Origin: DAOULT01 sp964646625
GTDB taxonomy: Bacteria; Chloroflexota; Anaerolineae; CAZYHC01
Direction: 5' to 3'
Assembly (NCBI GenBank): GCA_964646625.1
Contig: CAZYHC010000005.1
Location: 62,001 to 126,000 of the forward strand
DNA: 64,000 nucleotides
The notes beneath the pieces were generated by a model that was not told the origin of the DNA, did not search any database, and saw nothing but the letters and a program-made list of their open reading frames with translations. A program made the translations under genes and the position numbers. Positions 17,919 through 26,826 of this stretch are shown piece after piece. How positions within the stretch are numbered: the stretch's first letter is position 1; the number at the start of each line of letters is the position of its first letter.

Positions 17919-20342
17919 ATGGATATAGATAAGCGCTACACAGAAGCCACAATTAAAACTGCCACTAACCTCAGAACCATCGCCCAATCGACGACAGTAC
18001 GTGACGTATCAAGGCTCTCCCTGCCCGAAATCGAAGCCGTGATCGACCTGGTGGCACGGGTCATCCCCGCCGGCAACGTGCCCGGCGTCATCCTGAGCGG
18101 GTTATTACGCCTGCCAGGACGCAGACCACCCCTCAAAACCATCAAAAGAGACGTCAACCTGCTGTTTAAAGGTGTTGGACAATTCCTCGATCAGGCAACG
18201 TACTTCGGAGTCTTCGCCGGACCAGCAGCTGTCATCTGGGGCTATCAGAACCTCCTCAAGCTGGCGGGCAAAGACCCCGATGACTCTTTCCCGGAAGGCA
18301 CCTGGCAGTTCTACGTGGATTACGCCCTGCGAGAAGACACTGCCCGCCACACCAGTGAAACTCACGGCTTTGACACCGTTCTCAACCACCACCAGATTCG
18401 CCTGAGCACAGTGGACCGCCTCACCGCCTGGGTGATGGCCGCCATCCACTGTCTGTATCAATACGACGAACTGCTGAAAAATGAGTGGCGCGAGCGCGTC
18501 TACACCTACCTGCTGCGGGAGATGACCAGCGACCAGCCAGACGCGGCGCGCTACGCCCGACTCTACCACGATTGGGAAAGACAACGTCCCTACGGTCGTG
18601 GCTCAGATGCGGCCGCCGGTGAACCCTATACCATGTATCGCCGCACCAAATTTGACCGATTCCTGGAAGAGGTAACGTGCGACTTAGACAATAAGCTGCG
18701 CCGCGAATGGATCGAACGGGCACGGGCGGCTGAAGCCCATGAACTTCCCGCTTACCAGCAGCAAATGTCTATCCTGGCCTACCTGGAACCAGGCATATAT
18801 GGCGAGACATGCACGCCGTTCCCGCTGACCCAGGCTCAGGTGGGCGTCATTCACCAGGGCCGCTACTATCTGATACCGGTTTGCTCACCAGGCACAACTC
18901 AGCCAGCGGACGTGGCTGCCGTGCGAGCGCAGGTCGCCGCCCTGATCGACCACCCATCCGACGCCCCCCCCGCTCAACTGGCTTCCCTGGCCGGGATCAG
19001 ACGGACGGCCTTCGCCGACCTGCGCAGTAAGCTGCACCAGACCTTGATCAAGGAACTGGATGCTCTGCGGCTGGCCCCCATCCTGCTCAACCTCGACCAG
19101 CGCCCCCGCCATCTCCCCCTGTCTGAGTTGCGTCAGACCGAACGCGGGGTGGGCGACCACGCTCTGACCATCTTCAACACGGGCCAAACCTACATCTTCG
19201 ACCAGTCCCACATCTTTTTCGACGGAGCATGGGGCGCCGCCTTTGCCGAAATCATGACCAGCGAGGCCCTGGCCTGGGCCGTCTACCTGAATACCCTGCC
19301 CCCTGCCCAACCCGGCCAAGCGCGTCCCCACGCCCTCGCCCTTCAATTTCAGGCTCCTGAACTGCACCTCATCCAGCAAGCTCCACGCGTGGCAGCCGAG
19401 GCCAGTGTAGAAACCGATGTCGCCAATCTCAAAGCTATCCTGGCGCTGCGCACACTCTTCAAGCGACGTAACGACCTGCTGCAGTTGACTGTTAACGACC
19501 TCCTGGTACTCTATCGGGCCATCCACGCCGCCAACTATCGATTCCACCCTGACCTGGCGGCGGAACTTTCGGCCCTCACCCGCGACAGCACTACCCGGCA
19601 GGCCGCCCTGGAGACATTGAAGGCCATTGAGAGCTCCAGACAGGTGAATCCAGCTATTCTGATCCCGGTAGATGCCAGTCAGCGCTCCCCACGCGACCGC
19701 CTCTACCCCATGAGCTTTGAGGTCCCCCTGAACGATTTGGATTTGCTCGACTTACACCAACAGGTAATAGCCGTCCTGGACGCCTACGAGAATGCAGTTG
19801 GAGACCGCACTGAAATCTACGCTGAATTCGACCGCCTTCAGCGCTCCTATCTGGCGACGTTGGCGGGCTTCGGCGGGGTGTTGAGCAAAGCCAAGGAAAT
19901 TGCCATCACGGGCGAAAGCGCCAGTGTGGGGGCCATCAAGCTATTGGCACACATGCCGACTCCATTACAGCGCATGTTAGATAAGATTCCCGGACGTTTC
20001 GACGTGCTGAACGATATCATCAAGGGGCGAGAAATACTCTCCAACGTGGGAGCAGTGGCGCGAACCAGCACCCTCACCCGGTTCATCACTGCCAAAGACG
20101 ACAACGATAAGAAAACGCTGGCCTGGGGGATTCTCACCGATGCCAGGGGCGTGATGCGTATCACCCTGCGTGATTTCCGGCCACACGTTGGGATGTTGGA
20201 GGCCGTTGGCCGCCAGGACCTGGCCATTCGCATCGCCCAGGATTACCTCGATGCCTACGCCCACGGCCTGAACACCTTCATCCACGACCTGCGACGCATT
20301 ACCCAGGCCAGTCGCGAAACCCGGGAAAGCGGAGGTAAATGA
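17919..20342 (+). CDS. Unknown 807-residue protein with HxxxDG motif, kinase-coupled
   Basis: I do not recognise the family with confidence. The protein is cytoplasmic by appearance (no signal peptide). Two features hint at the CoA-dependent acyltransferase superfamily (carnitine/choline acyltransferases, CAT, condensation domains): H431-x-x-x-D435-G in SHIFFDGAWG, and about 90 residues later TVNDLLVLYR (T524-D527), a segment common in that fold. The N-terminal 400 residues look helical and match nothing I know; the C-terminus (about 600-807) is also helical. Its stop overlaps the start of the tandem-kinase gene (ATGATGA), so the two products are made together and probably work together. The start lacks a strong ribosome site; other nearby ATGs are closed by stops. 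Confidence 0.7.
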   Translation: MDIDKRYTEATIKTATNLRTIAQSTTVRDVSRLSLPEIEAVIDLVARVIPAGNVPGVILSGLLRLPGRRPPLKTIKRDVNLLFKGVGQFLDQATYFGVFAGPAAVIWGYQNLLKLAGKDPDDSFPEGTWQFYVDYALREDTARHTSETHGFDTVLNHHQIRLSTVDRLTAWVMAAIHCLYQYDELLKNEWRERVYTYLLREMTSDQPDAARYARLYHDWERQRPYGRGSDAAAGEPYTMYRRTKFDRFLEEVTCDLDNKLRREWIERARAAEAHELPAYQQQMSILAYLEPGIYGETCTPFPLTQAQVGVIHQGRYYLIPVCSPGTTQPADVAAVRAQVAALIDHPSDAPPAQLASLAGIRRTAFADLRSKLHQTLIKELDALRLAPILLNLDQRPRHLPLSELRQTERGVGDHALTIFNTGQTYIFDQSHIFFDGAWGAAFAEIMTSEALAWAVYLNTLPPAQPGQARPHALALQFQAPELHLIQQAPRVAAEASVETDVANLKAILALRTLFKRRNDLLQLTVNDLLVLYRAIHAANYRFHPDLAAELSALTRDSTTRQAALETLKAIESSRQVNPAILIPVDASQRSPRDRLYPMSFEVPLNDLDLLDLHQQVIAVLDAYENAVGDRTEIYAEFDRLQRSYLATLAGFGGVLSKAKEIAITGESASVGAIKLLAHMPTPLQRMLDKIPGRFDVLNDIIKGREILSNVGAVARTSTLTRFITAKDDNDKKTLAWGILTDARGVMRITLRDFRPHVGMLEAVGRQDLAIRIAQDYLDAYAHGLNTFIHDLRRITQASRETRESGGK

Positions 20343-23245
20343 TGATTGACGATACTTTGATTGGGTATCAACTGGCCAACTTCAGAGTCGAGCGCGTTAT
20401 CGGACGCGGCGGTATGGCCCAGGTCTATTACGGGTGGGACGTGAAACTGCAACGTCCGGTGGCCATCAAGGTTATCGACATCCGTTACCGGGGCGACCCG
20501 GCCTACGCCAAACGCTTTGTGCAAGAAGCGCGGGCGGTGGCTACCTGGCGGCACGAGAACGTCGTACAAATCTACTATGCGGATGACGAAGGTGGATTCT
20601 ACTACTTCGTCATGGAATACATTGAGGGGCTAGACCTGGGCGAGCTGATGGCCCAATACGCAGCCGAAGGCGAACTGATGCTCCACGACGACGTACTGCG
20701 CATCGGACGAGCCATTGCCAGCGCGCTGGACTATGCCCACCAGAAGGGCGTTATTCACCGCGATGTGAAACCATTGAATGCGATGATAGCGAGCGATGGC
20801 CGGGTGGTCTTGACCGACTTCGGCCTGGCCATGGACGTAGAGCAGGGCTCGCTAGGCGAAGTGGCTGGTAGCTCACGCTACATTGCCCCGGAACAGGCTC
20901 GCCGTTCTGCCGACGCCGTCCCGCAATCCGACCTGTACTCGTTGGGCGTCATCCTGTACGAAATGCTGACGGGCACTGTGCCCTTTGATGACCCCTCTCC
21001 CACCACTGTGGCCCTCCAGCACATCACCCTTCTGCCCCCGCCCCCGCGGCAGCTCAATCCCGATCTCAGCCTGGAGACCGAGGCCGTCCTGCTGAAGTCA
21101 TTGAACAAATCTCCGGAGAAACGCTATCAAACCGGCAGCGAGTTGATGAACGCCCTGGAAAAGGCTTTGCAGACCTGCCAGCCTGCCCCCGCCGAGCAGG
21201 CCGAGCTGCCGCCGCTGCCAGCCGGGGTGCAACCTCCGGCCGCACGCTCCCTGTCACGAATGTCGGCGATGGAGAAAGTCTCCCTGCACCTGAAAACCGG
21301 CGCCACACCGCCTGCCGACGCTGCCACACCCCCTCGGGCCGAGCGACCCACTACCACACCCCATCGGATCAAACCACCCACCCCCCCGACGCCACCACCC
21401 CAGGAACAACCACCCAGCGATGTCCCGCCCGTGGCGGACGACAGCCTGCTCGGACTACAACTGGACGAGTATCGCCTCGACGCTCTGCTGGGACAAGGCG
21501 GCATGGCCCAGGTCTATTACGGATGGGACGTGCGCCTCAAGCGTCACGTAGCCATCAAGATTATAGACGTGCCGTTCCGCACCAACTCAGATTACATTGT
21601 GCGTTTCGAGCGTGAAGCCCAGGCCATCGCTCAGTTGGATCATCCTCACATCGTCAGACTGTACCGCTACGGCGAAGCCAACGGTCTGCTCTACATGGCG
21701 ATGCAGTACATCGAGGGCGTAGATCTGGACTCTGTGCTTGCCGACCACCGGGATGAGGGCAAATTCATCGCCCCACAAGAGGCTGCTCGGATCGCCAGGG
21801 CCGTCTGTCTCGCCCTGGACTACGCGCACAGCAAAGGCGTGATCCACCGCGACATCAAGCCCTCCAACATCAGGCTGGACCGGCAAGGGCACGCCATCCT
21901 GACCGACTTTGGCCTGGTTCTGCTCACCGAGGTCGGAACGCGGGGCGAGATTTTCGGCTCCCCCTACTACATCGCCCCCGAACAAGCCATTTCCTCAGCC
22001 AGAGCGGTGCCCCAAAGCGACCTCTACGCCATGGGGGTCATTCTGTATGAGATGTTCACAGGCGATGTTCCTTTCGACGCCAAGGAACCGCTCGATATCG
22101 CCATGCTGCACCTGACCGAGCCGCCTCGTCCCCCACGAGAATTGCGTCCTGACATAAGCCCGGAACTCGAAGCGGTGCTCCTCAAGGCGCTGGCCAAAGA
22201 GCCCGAAGAACGCTATCCCAACGGGGCCGCCCTGGCCGACGCCCTGGACCAGGCGTTGCAGGTCGCACCTGTGGAAGCGGTGGCGGCCCCGGCTCCAGTT
22301 CCAGTTCCCCCTGTCTCGACCCCTGAGCGGGTCGCGGTGGCCACCCCGCCGCCAGTGCCGAAGGTGGTTGCGCCCCCTGCCGTTCAGCAGGCTAAGCCAA
22401 GAGCTGTTCCAGCCCCACCAATTTCTAAGGTCCCTGCCGCTCCTCCAGCGAAAAAACCAGCCAGAAGACCTCTGCTCGCCTATGTGAGCATCATTGGCAT
22501 CCTCCTGGTACTGCTATCCGCTGCTGTGCGCTTGCGGATGACCGGAAGCGGCGAGAGTGGGCAAGCGGGAGAACATCATACCCCAACGGCTGAAGCAATG
22601 CTCCTCACGCCAACCGATGAAGGTCCAGCAACGGAATATACCCCGACGGCTGCGGTAGTGTCATTCACGCCGGAGGCCACTACCGAGCCCCCGAAACCTA
22701 CAAGTACAGAAGCGCCAACTCAAGCGCCCACGAGCATACCAACCGATACTCCTGCCCCTACAACGATCGCTAGCATACCCACCGATACCCCTGCCCCAGA
22801 GGTTCAAACGCAAATCCAGGAGCTCACCTCTCCTGATAGTGGGGACGAGAGGATGCCTATCGCCCGCGAGTTGGCGGAGTTCCTGGAAAAGAACGACCCG
22901 ACTACCGAGACCGATTTCACTCGCTGGGGGCTCGACAACGAGACCCTCCGGCGCCTGGATGAGCGCCTGGACCTGCTCCTGCAAGCCTTGTCTGTTGGCT
23001 ACGGCCGCAGCGGTCAAAGCGTCTTCATCGTGCTGGTGCCCGCAGGACAGGGAAGCGTAATGGGAATAGCGGCCATTGAGACCGGTTCCGGCGATATCTT
23101 CGAATTCGACAGCGTCGGTCGTGATGATGATGAACTGGTGTTTTCCACCTTTCACAGCGATCTATTGCTCAGACTGACCATTGGGTCAGTCACTTTCGAG
23201 ACAATACCGATAACCGGCCGTGCCCGTATCTTCGAGATCAAATAG
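20339..23245 (+). CDS. Membrane protein with two tandem Hanks-type Ser/Thr kinase domains
   Basis: A 968-residue protein. Kinase 1 (about 10-275): Gly loop GRGGMAQVY, K44, catalytic D142 in HRDVKP, D160 in DFG, APEQ. Kinase 2 (about 375-640): K407, D505 in HRDIKP, D523 in DFG, APEQ. Both keep all key residues. A Pro/Ala linker, one transmembrane helix (about 711-733), a T/P-rich outer stalk and a C-terminal domain of about 110 residues follow. This is PknB-like topology with a doubled kinase, which is unusual. GGAGGT precedes two adjacent ATGs (20339 and 20342); either could start translation. It is coupled to the unknown gene upstream. The short outer domain may sense a ligand. Confidence 0.93.
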   Translation: MMIDDTLIGYQLANFRVERVIGRGGMAQVYYGWDVKLQRPVAIKVIDIRYRGDPAYAKRFVQEARAVATWRHENVVQIYYADDEGGFYYFVMEYIEGLDLGELMAQYAAEGELMLHDDVLRIGRAIASALDYAHQKGVIHRDVKPLNAMIASDGRVVLTDFGLAMDVEQGSLGEVAGSSRYIAPEQARRSADAVPQSDLYSLGVILYEMLTGTVPFDDPSPTTVALQHITLLPPPPRQLNPDLSLETEAVLLKSLNKSPEKRYQTGSELMNALEKALQTCQPAPAEQAELPPLPAGVQPPAARSLSRMSAMEKVSLHLKTGATPPADAATPPRAERPTTTPHRIKPPTPPTPPPQEQPPSDVPPVADDSLLGLQLDEYRLDALLGQGGMAQVYYGWDVRLKRHVAIKIIDVPFRTNSDYIVRFEREAQAIAQLDHPHIVRLYRYGEANGLLYMAMQYIEGVDLDSVLADHRDEGKFIAPQEAARIARAVCLALDYAHSKGVIHRDIKPSNIRLDRQGHAILTDFGLVLLTEVGTRGEIFGSPYYIAPEQAISSARAVPQSDLYAMGVILYEMFTGDVPFDAKEPLDIAMLHLTEPPRPPRELRPDISPELEAVLLKALAKEPEERYPNGAALADALDQALQVAPVEAVAAPAPVPVPPVSTPERVAVATPPPVPKVVAPPAVQQAKPRAVPAPPISKVPAAPPAKKPARRPLLAYVSIIGILLVLLSAAVRLRMTGSGESGQAGEHHTPTAEAMLLTPTDEGPATEYTPTAAVVSFTPEATTEPPKPTSTEAPTQAPTSIPTDTPAPTTIASIPTDTPAPEVQTQIQELTSPDSGDERMPIARELAEFLEKNDPTTETDFTRWGLDNETLRRLDERLDLLLQALSVGYGRSGQSVFIVLVPAGQGSVMGIAAIETGSGDIFEFDSVGRDDDELVFSTFHSDLLLRLTIGSVTFETIPITGRARIFEIK

Positions 23246-23317
23246 GGCTCCGTCTCAGGCGCCGCCGATAACACTTCTCCGGGACCTGAAACATACCAGA
23301 TAGAGAGGGGAGGATAA

Positions 23318-23349
23318 GATGGGAGAGGATGTTTCTCTCCTCTCCCATC
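23318..23349 (+). other. Perfect 12-bp inverted repeat after the kinase gene
   Basis: Arms 23318-23329 and 23338-23349 with an 8-base loop. No T-tract follows directly, so this is more an mRNA 3' structure than a terminator by itself. Confidence 0.5.
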
Positions 23350-23368
23350 TTCCACTCCCAGGGGCGAA

Positions 23369-23402
23369 GCCCCCGCCGGTAAGGACGGGGGCCTCTTGTT
23401 TT
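23369..23402 (+). terminator. Rho-independent terminator of the kinase operon
   Basis: Stem GCCCCCG (23369-23375) with CGGGGGC (23386-23392), a loop holding two further base pairs, then CTCTTGTTTT. A consensus promoter starts 16 bases later. Confidence 0.65.
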
Positions 23403-23417
23403 CAGCGGGATCGCGGG

Positions 23418-23445
23418 TTGACAAAATATAGCATGTGGCTATAAA
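23418..23445 (+). promoter_or_regulatory. Sigma-70 promoter of the duplicated-domain propeller gene
   Basis: TTGACA (23418-23423), 16 bases, TATAAA (23440-23445). Transcription would begin about 60 bases before the ATG at 23513. Confidence 0.6.
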
Positions 23446-23512
23446 ATTAGCACAGATTTCCCCTGATGGATTTCTGACCGAGATTGAATACATTGCTGAA
23501 GAGGAGAATACA

Positions 23513-25141
23513 ATGAGAACGTCAAAAACTTTTATCAAAGCTTTCGTCCTGGCTTTTTTCATCGTGGTCTGGCTGTTCCCCTGGCCGCATCCCATGGTAC
23601 TTACGGTCAGAGGGCAGGGGTGCCCACTCCCTGTAGCCAACGAGTTCGCCGCGCAGTGGGATGTCGCCCGTCTGGGTTGCCCGCTGGACCTCTGGCGAAG
23701 TGTGGCCTTCGCCAGAGAGCCTTTTGAGCGCGGACTGATGTTCTGGCGCGAGGACGTGCGGCAGATCCACGTCCTTTTCCACGACGGAACCTGGTGGAAC
23801 TTCGCCGATACCTGGCAGGAAGGTATGCCCTCCTCCGACCCGGCCATCATCCCGCCGGCCGGGTTTTACCAGCCGGTCAGGGGCTTCGGGCTGGTGTGGC
23901 GCGAAGGGGCAGGCGTGCGGGATAAAATCGGTTGGGCCACCGCCGAAGAAAAAGGCTATACCGCCATCGTACAGGCTTTTGAGAAAGGAACGATGTTCAC
24001 CGCCGACGATGGTTCGGTCTACACGGAGTACAACGACGGCACCTGGCCCGCTTCTCCGGTCCTAACGCTACCCCGGGCTCCGGCCTGTCCTTTCTCCGTG
24101 CCTCCGCAGCTCGCACCCACCTGGCAGCAAGACCGCCTGGGCTGTCCCATCGAGCAGAGTAAAACGACCGAGATGGCTATAGAGCCTTTCGAGCGGGGGC
24201 TGATGTTCTGGCGCGAGGATGTGCAGCAGATCCACGTCCTCTTCAACGACGGAACCTGGTGGAACTTCGCCGATACCTGGCAGGAAGGTATGCCCGCCTC
24301 CGACCCGACCATCATCCCCCCGGCCGGGTTGTACCAGCCGGTCAGGGGTTTCGGGCTGGTGTGGCGCGAAGGGGCAGGCGTGCGGGATAAAATCGGCTGG
24401 GCCACCGCCGAAGAAAAAGGCTATACCGCCATCGTACAGGCTTTTGAGAAAGGGGTGATGTTCACCGCCGACAATGGCTCGGCTTACACGGTGTACAACG
24501 ACGGCACCTGGCCCACGCTACAGACTGCTCCCGCCGCCACCCCTACCTCCGGCCCAGAGGTGGCCCGCCTCAAAGTCTGGGAGACGGCAGGCTACCAGCG
24601 GGCTAAACAGGAGTTGCAGGACTTCAAGAGTGAGAGCGCCCACTTCTCGCCCGACGGGAGACAATTTGTGGCCAGCACCGGCCCGGCCCTGTACCTGATG
24701 GCTACCGATGGTTCCTCGCCTGTGGCGTGGCTGGCTGCGGCTCCGGCGGGCTATCACATCGGTTCCGACGTGTTGTGGTCGCCGGACGGGCGATACCTGG
24801 CCTTTTTCGTCTACGACCCGGTCGGCGGCGGCATAAGCAACTATAACGTCGGCTGGGTGAGCAGCACAGGCGGCACGACCCAGGTGTTGGTCACCAATTC
24901 CGGCCAGTCAGCCGACTGGCCCCGCTGGACCCAGGATGGACGGCTGCTCTTCACCATCTACCAGGGAGCTGACGATCACGTAGGCCAGGTGTGGCTTTTC
25001 AACCCCGACGACGGCACGCGCCTCCAGCCCACAGAGCCCTTGCAAGTCAGCGCCGGTATCGTCGGCCAGCAGCACTATCCCTGGAAACCAGGTAAGTTCT
25101 GGACACCCCAAGAAGGTGGAACTTACGTAGAGGATTATTAG
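23513..25141 (+). CDS. Exported protein: two copies of a Trp-rich domain plus propeller-like region
   Basis: A 542-residue exported protein. After a signal peptide (about 1-33) come two nearly identical 155-residue units (DNA period about 465 bases). Each holds CP-x5-W-x5-RLGCP, FERGLMFWRED, DGTWWNFADTWQEGMP and a YNDGTWP ending. A C-terminal region (about 370-500) has SPDGR-type propeller motifs. The repeated unit resembles LGFP-like cell-wall repeats in tone (LGCP), but I cannot name it. The start at 23513 has GAGGAG upstream and gives a clean signal peptide. It has its own promoter. The role is probably binding to the cell wall or a polysaccharide. Confidence 0.75.
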   Translation: MRTSKTFIKAFVLAFFIVVWLFPWPHPMVLTVRGQGCPLPVANEFAAQWDVARLGCPLDLWRSVAFAREPFERGLMFWREDVRQIHVLFHDGTWWNFADTWQEGMPSSDPAIIPPAGFYQPVRGFGLVWREGAGVRDKIGWATAEEKGYTAIVQAFEKGTMFTADDGSVYTEYNDGTWPASPVLTLPRAPACPFSVPPQLAPTWQQDRLGCPIEQSKTTEMAIEPFERGLMFWREDVQQIHVLFNDGTWWNFADTWQEGMPASDPTIIPPAGLYQPVRGFGLVWREGAGVRDKIGWATAEEKGYTAIVQAFEKGVMFTADNGSAYTVYNDGTWPTLQTAPAATPTSGPEVARLKVWETAGYQRAKQELQDFKSESAHFSPDGRQFVASTGPALYLMATDGSSPVAWLAAAPAGYHIGSDVLWSPDGRYLAFFVYDPVGGGISNYNVGWVSSTGGTTQVLVTNSGQSADWPRWTQDGRLLFTIYQGADDHVGQVWLFNPDDGTRLQPTEPLQVSAGIVGQQHYPWKPGKFWTPQEGGTYVEDY

Positions 25142-25158
25142 GCTGCTGCCGGGGGCTG

Positions 25159-25242
25159 ACACGGACATTTTGGTCACGGATTTCACAGAGGGGCCCATTC
25201 CGGTGCGCGGTAAATCCGTGTTATCCGTGACCCGAATCCGTG
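25159..25242. repeat. Imperfect intergenic inverted repeat (CACGGAT type)
   Basis: Left part around 25159-25189 and right part around 25215-25242 are imperfect reverse complements built from CACGGA / TCCGTG words. It fills the gap between two propeller genes and resembles the miniature palindromic repeats common in such genomes. Confidence 0.5.
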
Positions 25243-25287
25243 TGTGCTTGTCCCAGAAGAAAAAGGTTACGCAAAAGGAGGAACAGG

Positions 25288-26721
25288 ATGCGCAAGATCA
25301 CTTTAGTTCTATTGAATCTGGCCCTGATAGGCGTTCTTCTGAGCGCCGCAAGCCACATGGCCGCCGCCACACCCACCCCGACAGATACCCCGACCTCCAT
25401 CCCTGCCACCCTCGAAGACCTGCTCCCCGCCGCTCGCGACCTGTGCGAAGCTGCCGAGCGTGGGCCAGAGAGCAATATCCTGCCCGGAAAAATGCTCGCT
25501 CTGAGGAGCGTAATCTACTTCGAAGACGAAGGGTGGAAGATAGATGGCGACTCCATCCCTGATTTTATGGAAACCCGCTCCCCCTCTGAACTGGCCGCCC
25601 TGGTCTGCATCAGAGAGAGTAGAGAAGTAGCCAGCATCTATAGGGATGGAGACCCGATCTACAGGCTCTACTGGGACGTGCGGGTAATCAGTTGGCCGGA
25701 CGGCCAGGCCATTGCCTCGATGAACATCCCCGGTGGTGAGGCTCCAAGCTTTAAATACGGCGGAGGCCCTGGCTATGGTGCTTCGCCATCTTATGACTGC
25801 CAGAGATGGCTGAAATCTCTGGCGCCTCCCCCGGACCATCAGGCGATGGCCTTCAGCGGTCACAAAGACGCGGTCGAAAGCGTGGCCTTCTCCCCGGACG
25901 GGAAGCTGCTGGCCTCGGGCAGCCTGGACAAGACGGTGAAACTGTGGGAGGTGGGTACGGGAAAGGAGATAGCCACCCTCGCCGGCCACACAGACTGGGT
26001 CGAAAGCGTGGCCTTCTCCCCGGATGGCAAGCTGCTGGCCTCGGGCAGCGACGACAGGACGGTGAAACTGTGGGAGGTGGAAACGGGAAAGGAGATAGCC
26101 ACCCTCACCGGCCACACGGGCTGGGTCGAAAGCGTGGCCTTCTCCCCGGACGGTAAACTGCTGGCCTCGGGCAGCGTGGACCACACGGTGAAACTGTGGG
26201 AGGTGGAAACAGGCCAGGAGGTGACGACCCTCATCGGCCACAAAGACCGGGTCTACGGCGTAGCCTTCTCCCCGGACGGCAAGCTGCTGGCCTCGGGTAG
26301 TTGGGACAGGACGGTGAGACTGTGGGAGGTGGAAACCAGCCAGGAGGCGACGACCCTGGCCGGCCACCAGGATTATGTCTACAGCGTGGCCTTCTCCCCG
26401 GATGGGAAACTGCTGGCTTCGGGCAGCGTGGACCACACGGTGAAACTGTGGGAGGTGGAAACGGGTAAGGAGGTGGCAACCCTGGCCGGCCACCTAAACC
26501 GGGTCAAAAGCGTGGCCTTCTCCCCGGACGGGAAGCTGTTGGCTTCGGGCAGCCACGACGATACGGTGAAACTGTGGGCGGTGGAAACGGGCCAGGAAGT
26601 GGCGACCCTGGCCGGCCACCTGAGCCGGGTCAAAAGCGTAGCCTTCTCCCCGGACGGGAAACTGTTGGCTTCGGGCAGCAAGGACGACACGGTGATTCTA
26701 TGGGAGGTGCCGGAGCGGTAG
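25288..26721 (+). CDS. Exported seven-repeat WD40 beta-propeller protein
   Basis: A 477-residue exported protein: signal peptide (about 1-26), T/P linker, an unassigned domain (about 40-180) with a few Cys, then exactly seven WD40 repeats of 42 residues (191-477), each GH-x5-V-x-SVAFSPDGKLLASGS-x-D-x-TVKLWEV. Seven blades close one propeller. The repeats are almost identical at DNA level, which indicates recent expansion or gene conversion. The ATG at 25288 follows AAAGGAGG. WD40 propellers of this high-identity type act as protein-binding platforms. With the kinase operon nearby, a signalling role is possible but unproven. Confidence 0.88.
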   Translation: MRKITLVLLNLALIGVLLSAASHMAAATPTPTDTPTSIPATLEDLLPAARDLCEAAERGPESNILPGKMLALRSVIYFEDEGWKIDGDSIPDFMETRSPSELAALVCIRESREVASIYRDGDPIYRLYWDVRVISWPDGQAIASMNIPGGEAPSFKYGGGPGYGASPSYDCQRWLKSLAPPPDHQAMAFSGHKDAVESVAFSPDGKLLASGSLDKTVKLWEVGTGKEIATLAGHTDWVESVAFSPDGKLLASGSDDRTVKLWEVETGKEIATLTGHTGWVESVAFSPDGKLLASGSVDHTVKLWEVETGQEVTTLIGHKDRVYGVAFSPDGKLLASGSWDRTVRLWEVETSQEATTLAGHQDYVYSVAFSPDGKLLASGSVDHTVKLWEVETGKEVATLAGHLNRVKSVAFSPDGKLLASGSHDDTVKLWAVETGQEVATLAGHLSRVKSVAFSPDGKLLASGSKDDTVILWEVPER

Positions 26722-26770
26722 CTGGCGGCTTACTTTGAAGGTCTCTTGGAAGGGGGCAGAGCGGGGCATG

Positions 26771-26804
26771 AGGTGCCTGGCACTTCTGAAAGTGCCAGGC
26801 ACCT
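26771..26804. repeat. Palindromic element with perfect 15-bp arms
   Basis: AGGTGCCTGGCACTT (26771-26785), a 4-base loop, and its exact reverse complement (26790-26804). It lies between the WD40 gene and the convergent EpsI gene and could fold as a bidirectional transcript end. Related copies are at 13178, 32798 and 36557. Confidence 0.8.
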
Positions 26805-26826
26805 GACTTTGGAGGTCTTAAAGAAA

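Noticed and set aside
25858..26718. Regular direct repeats resembling a CRISPR array
   Set aside because: The 126-base period is the codon repeat of seven WD40 blades in one open frame; no short repeats with unique spacers exist.
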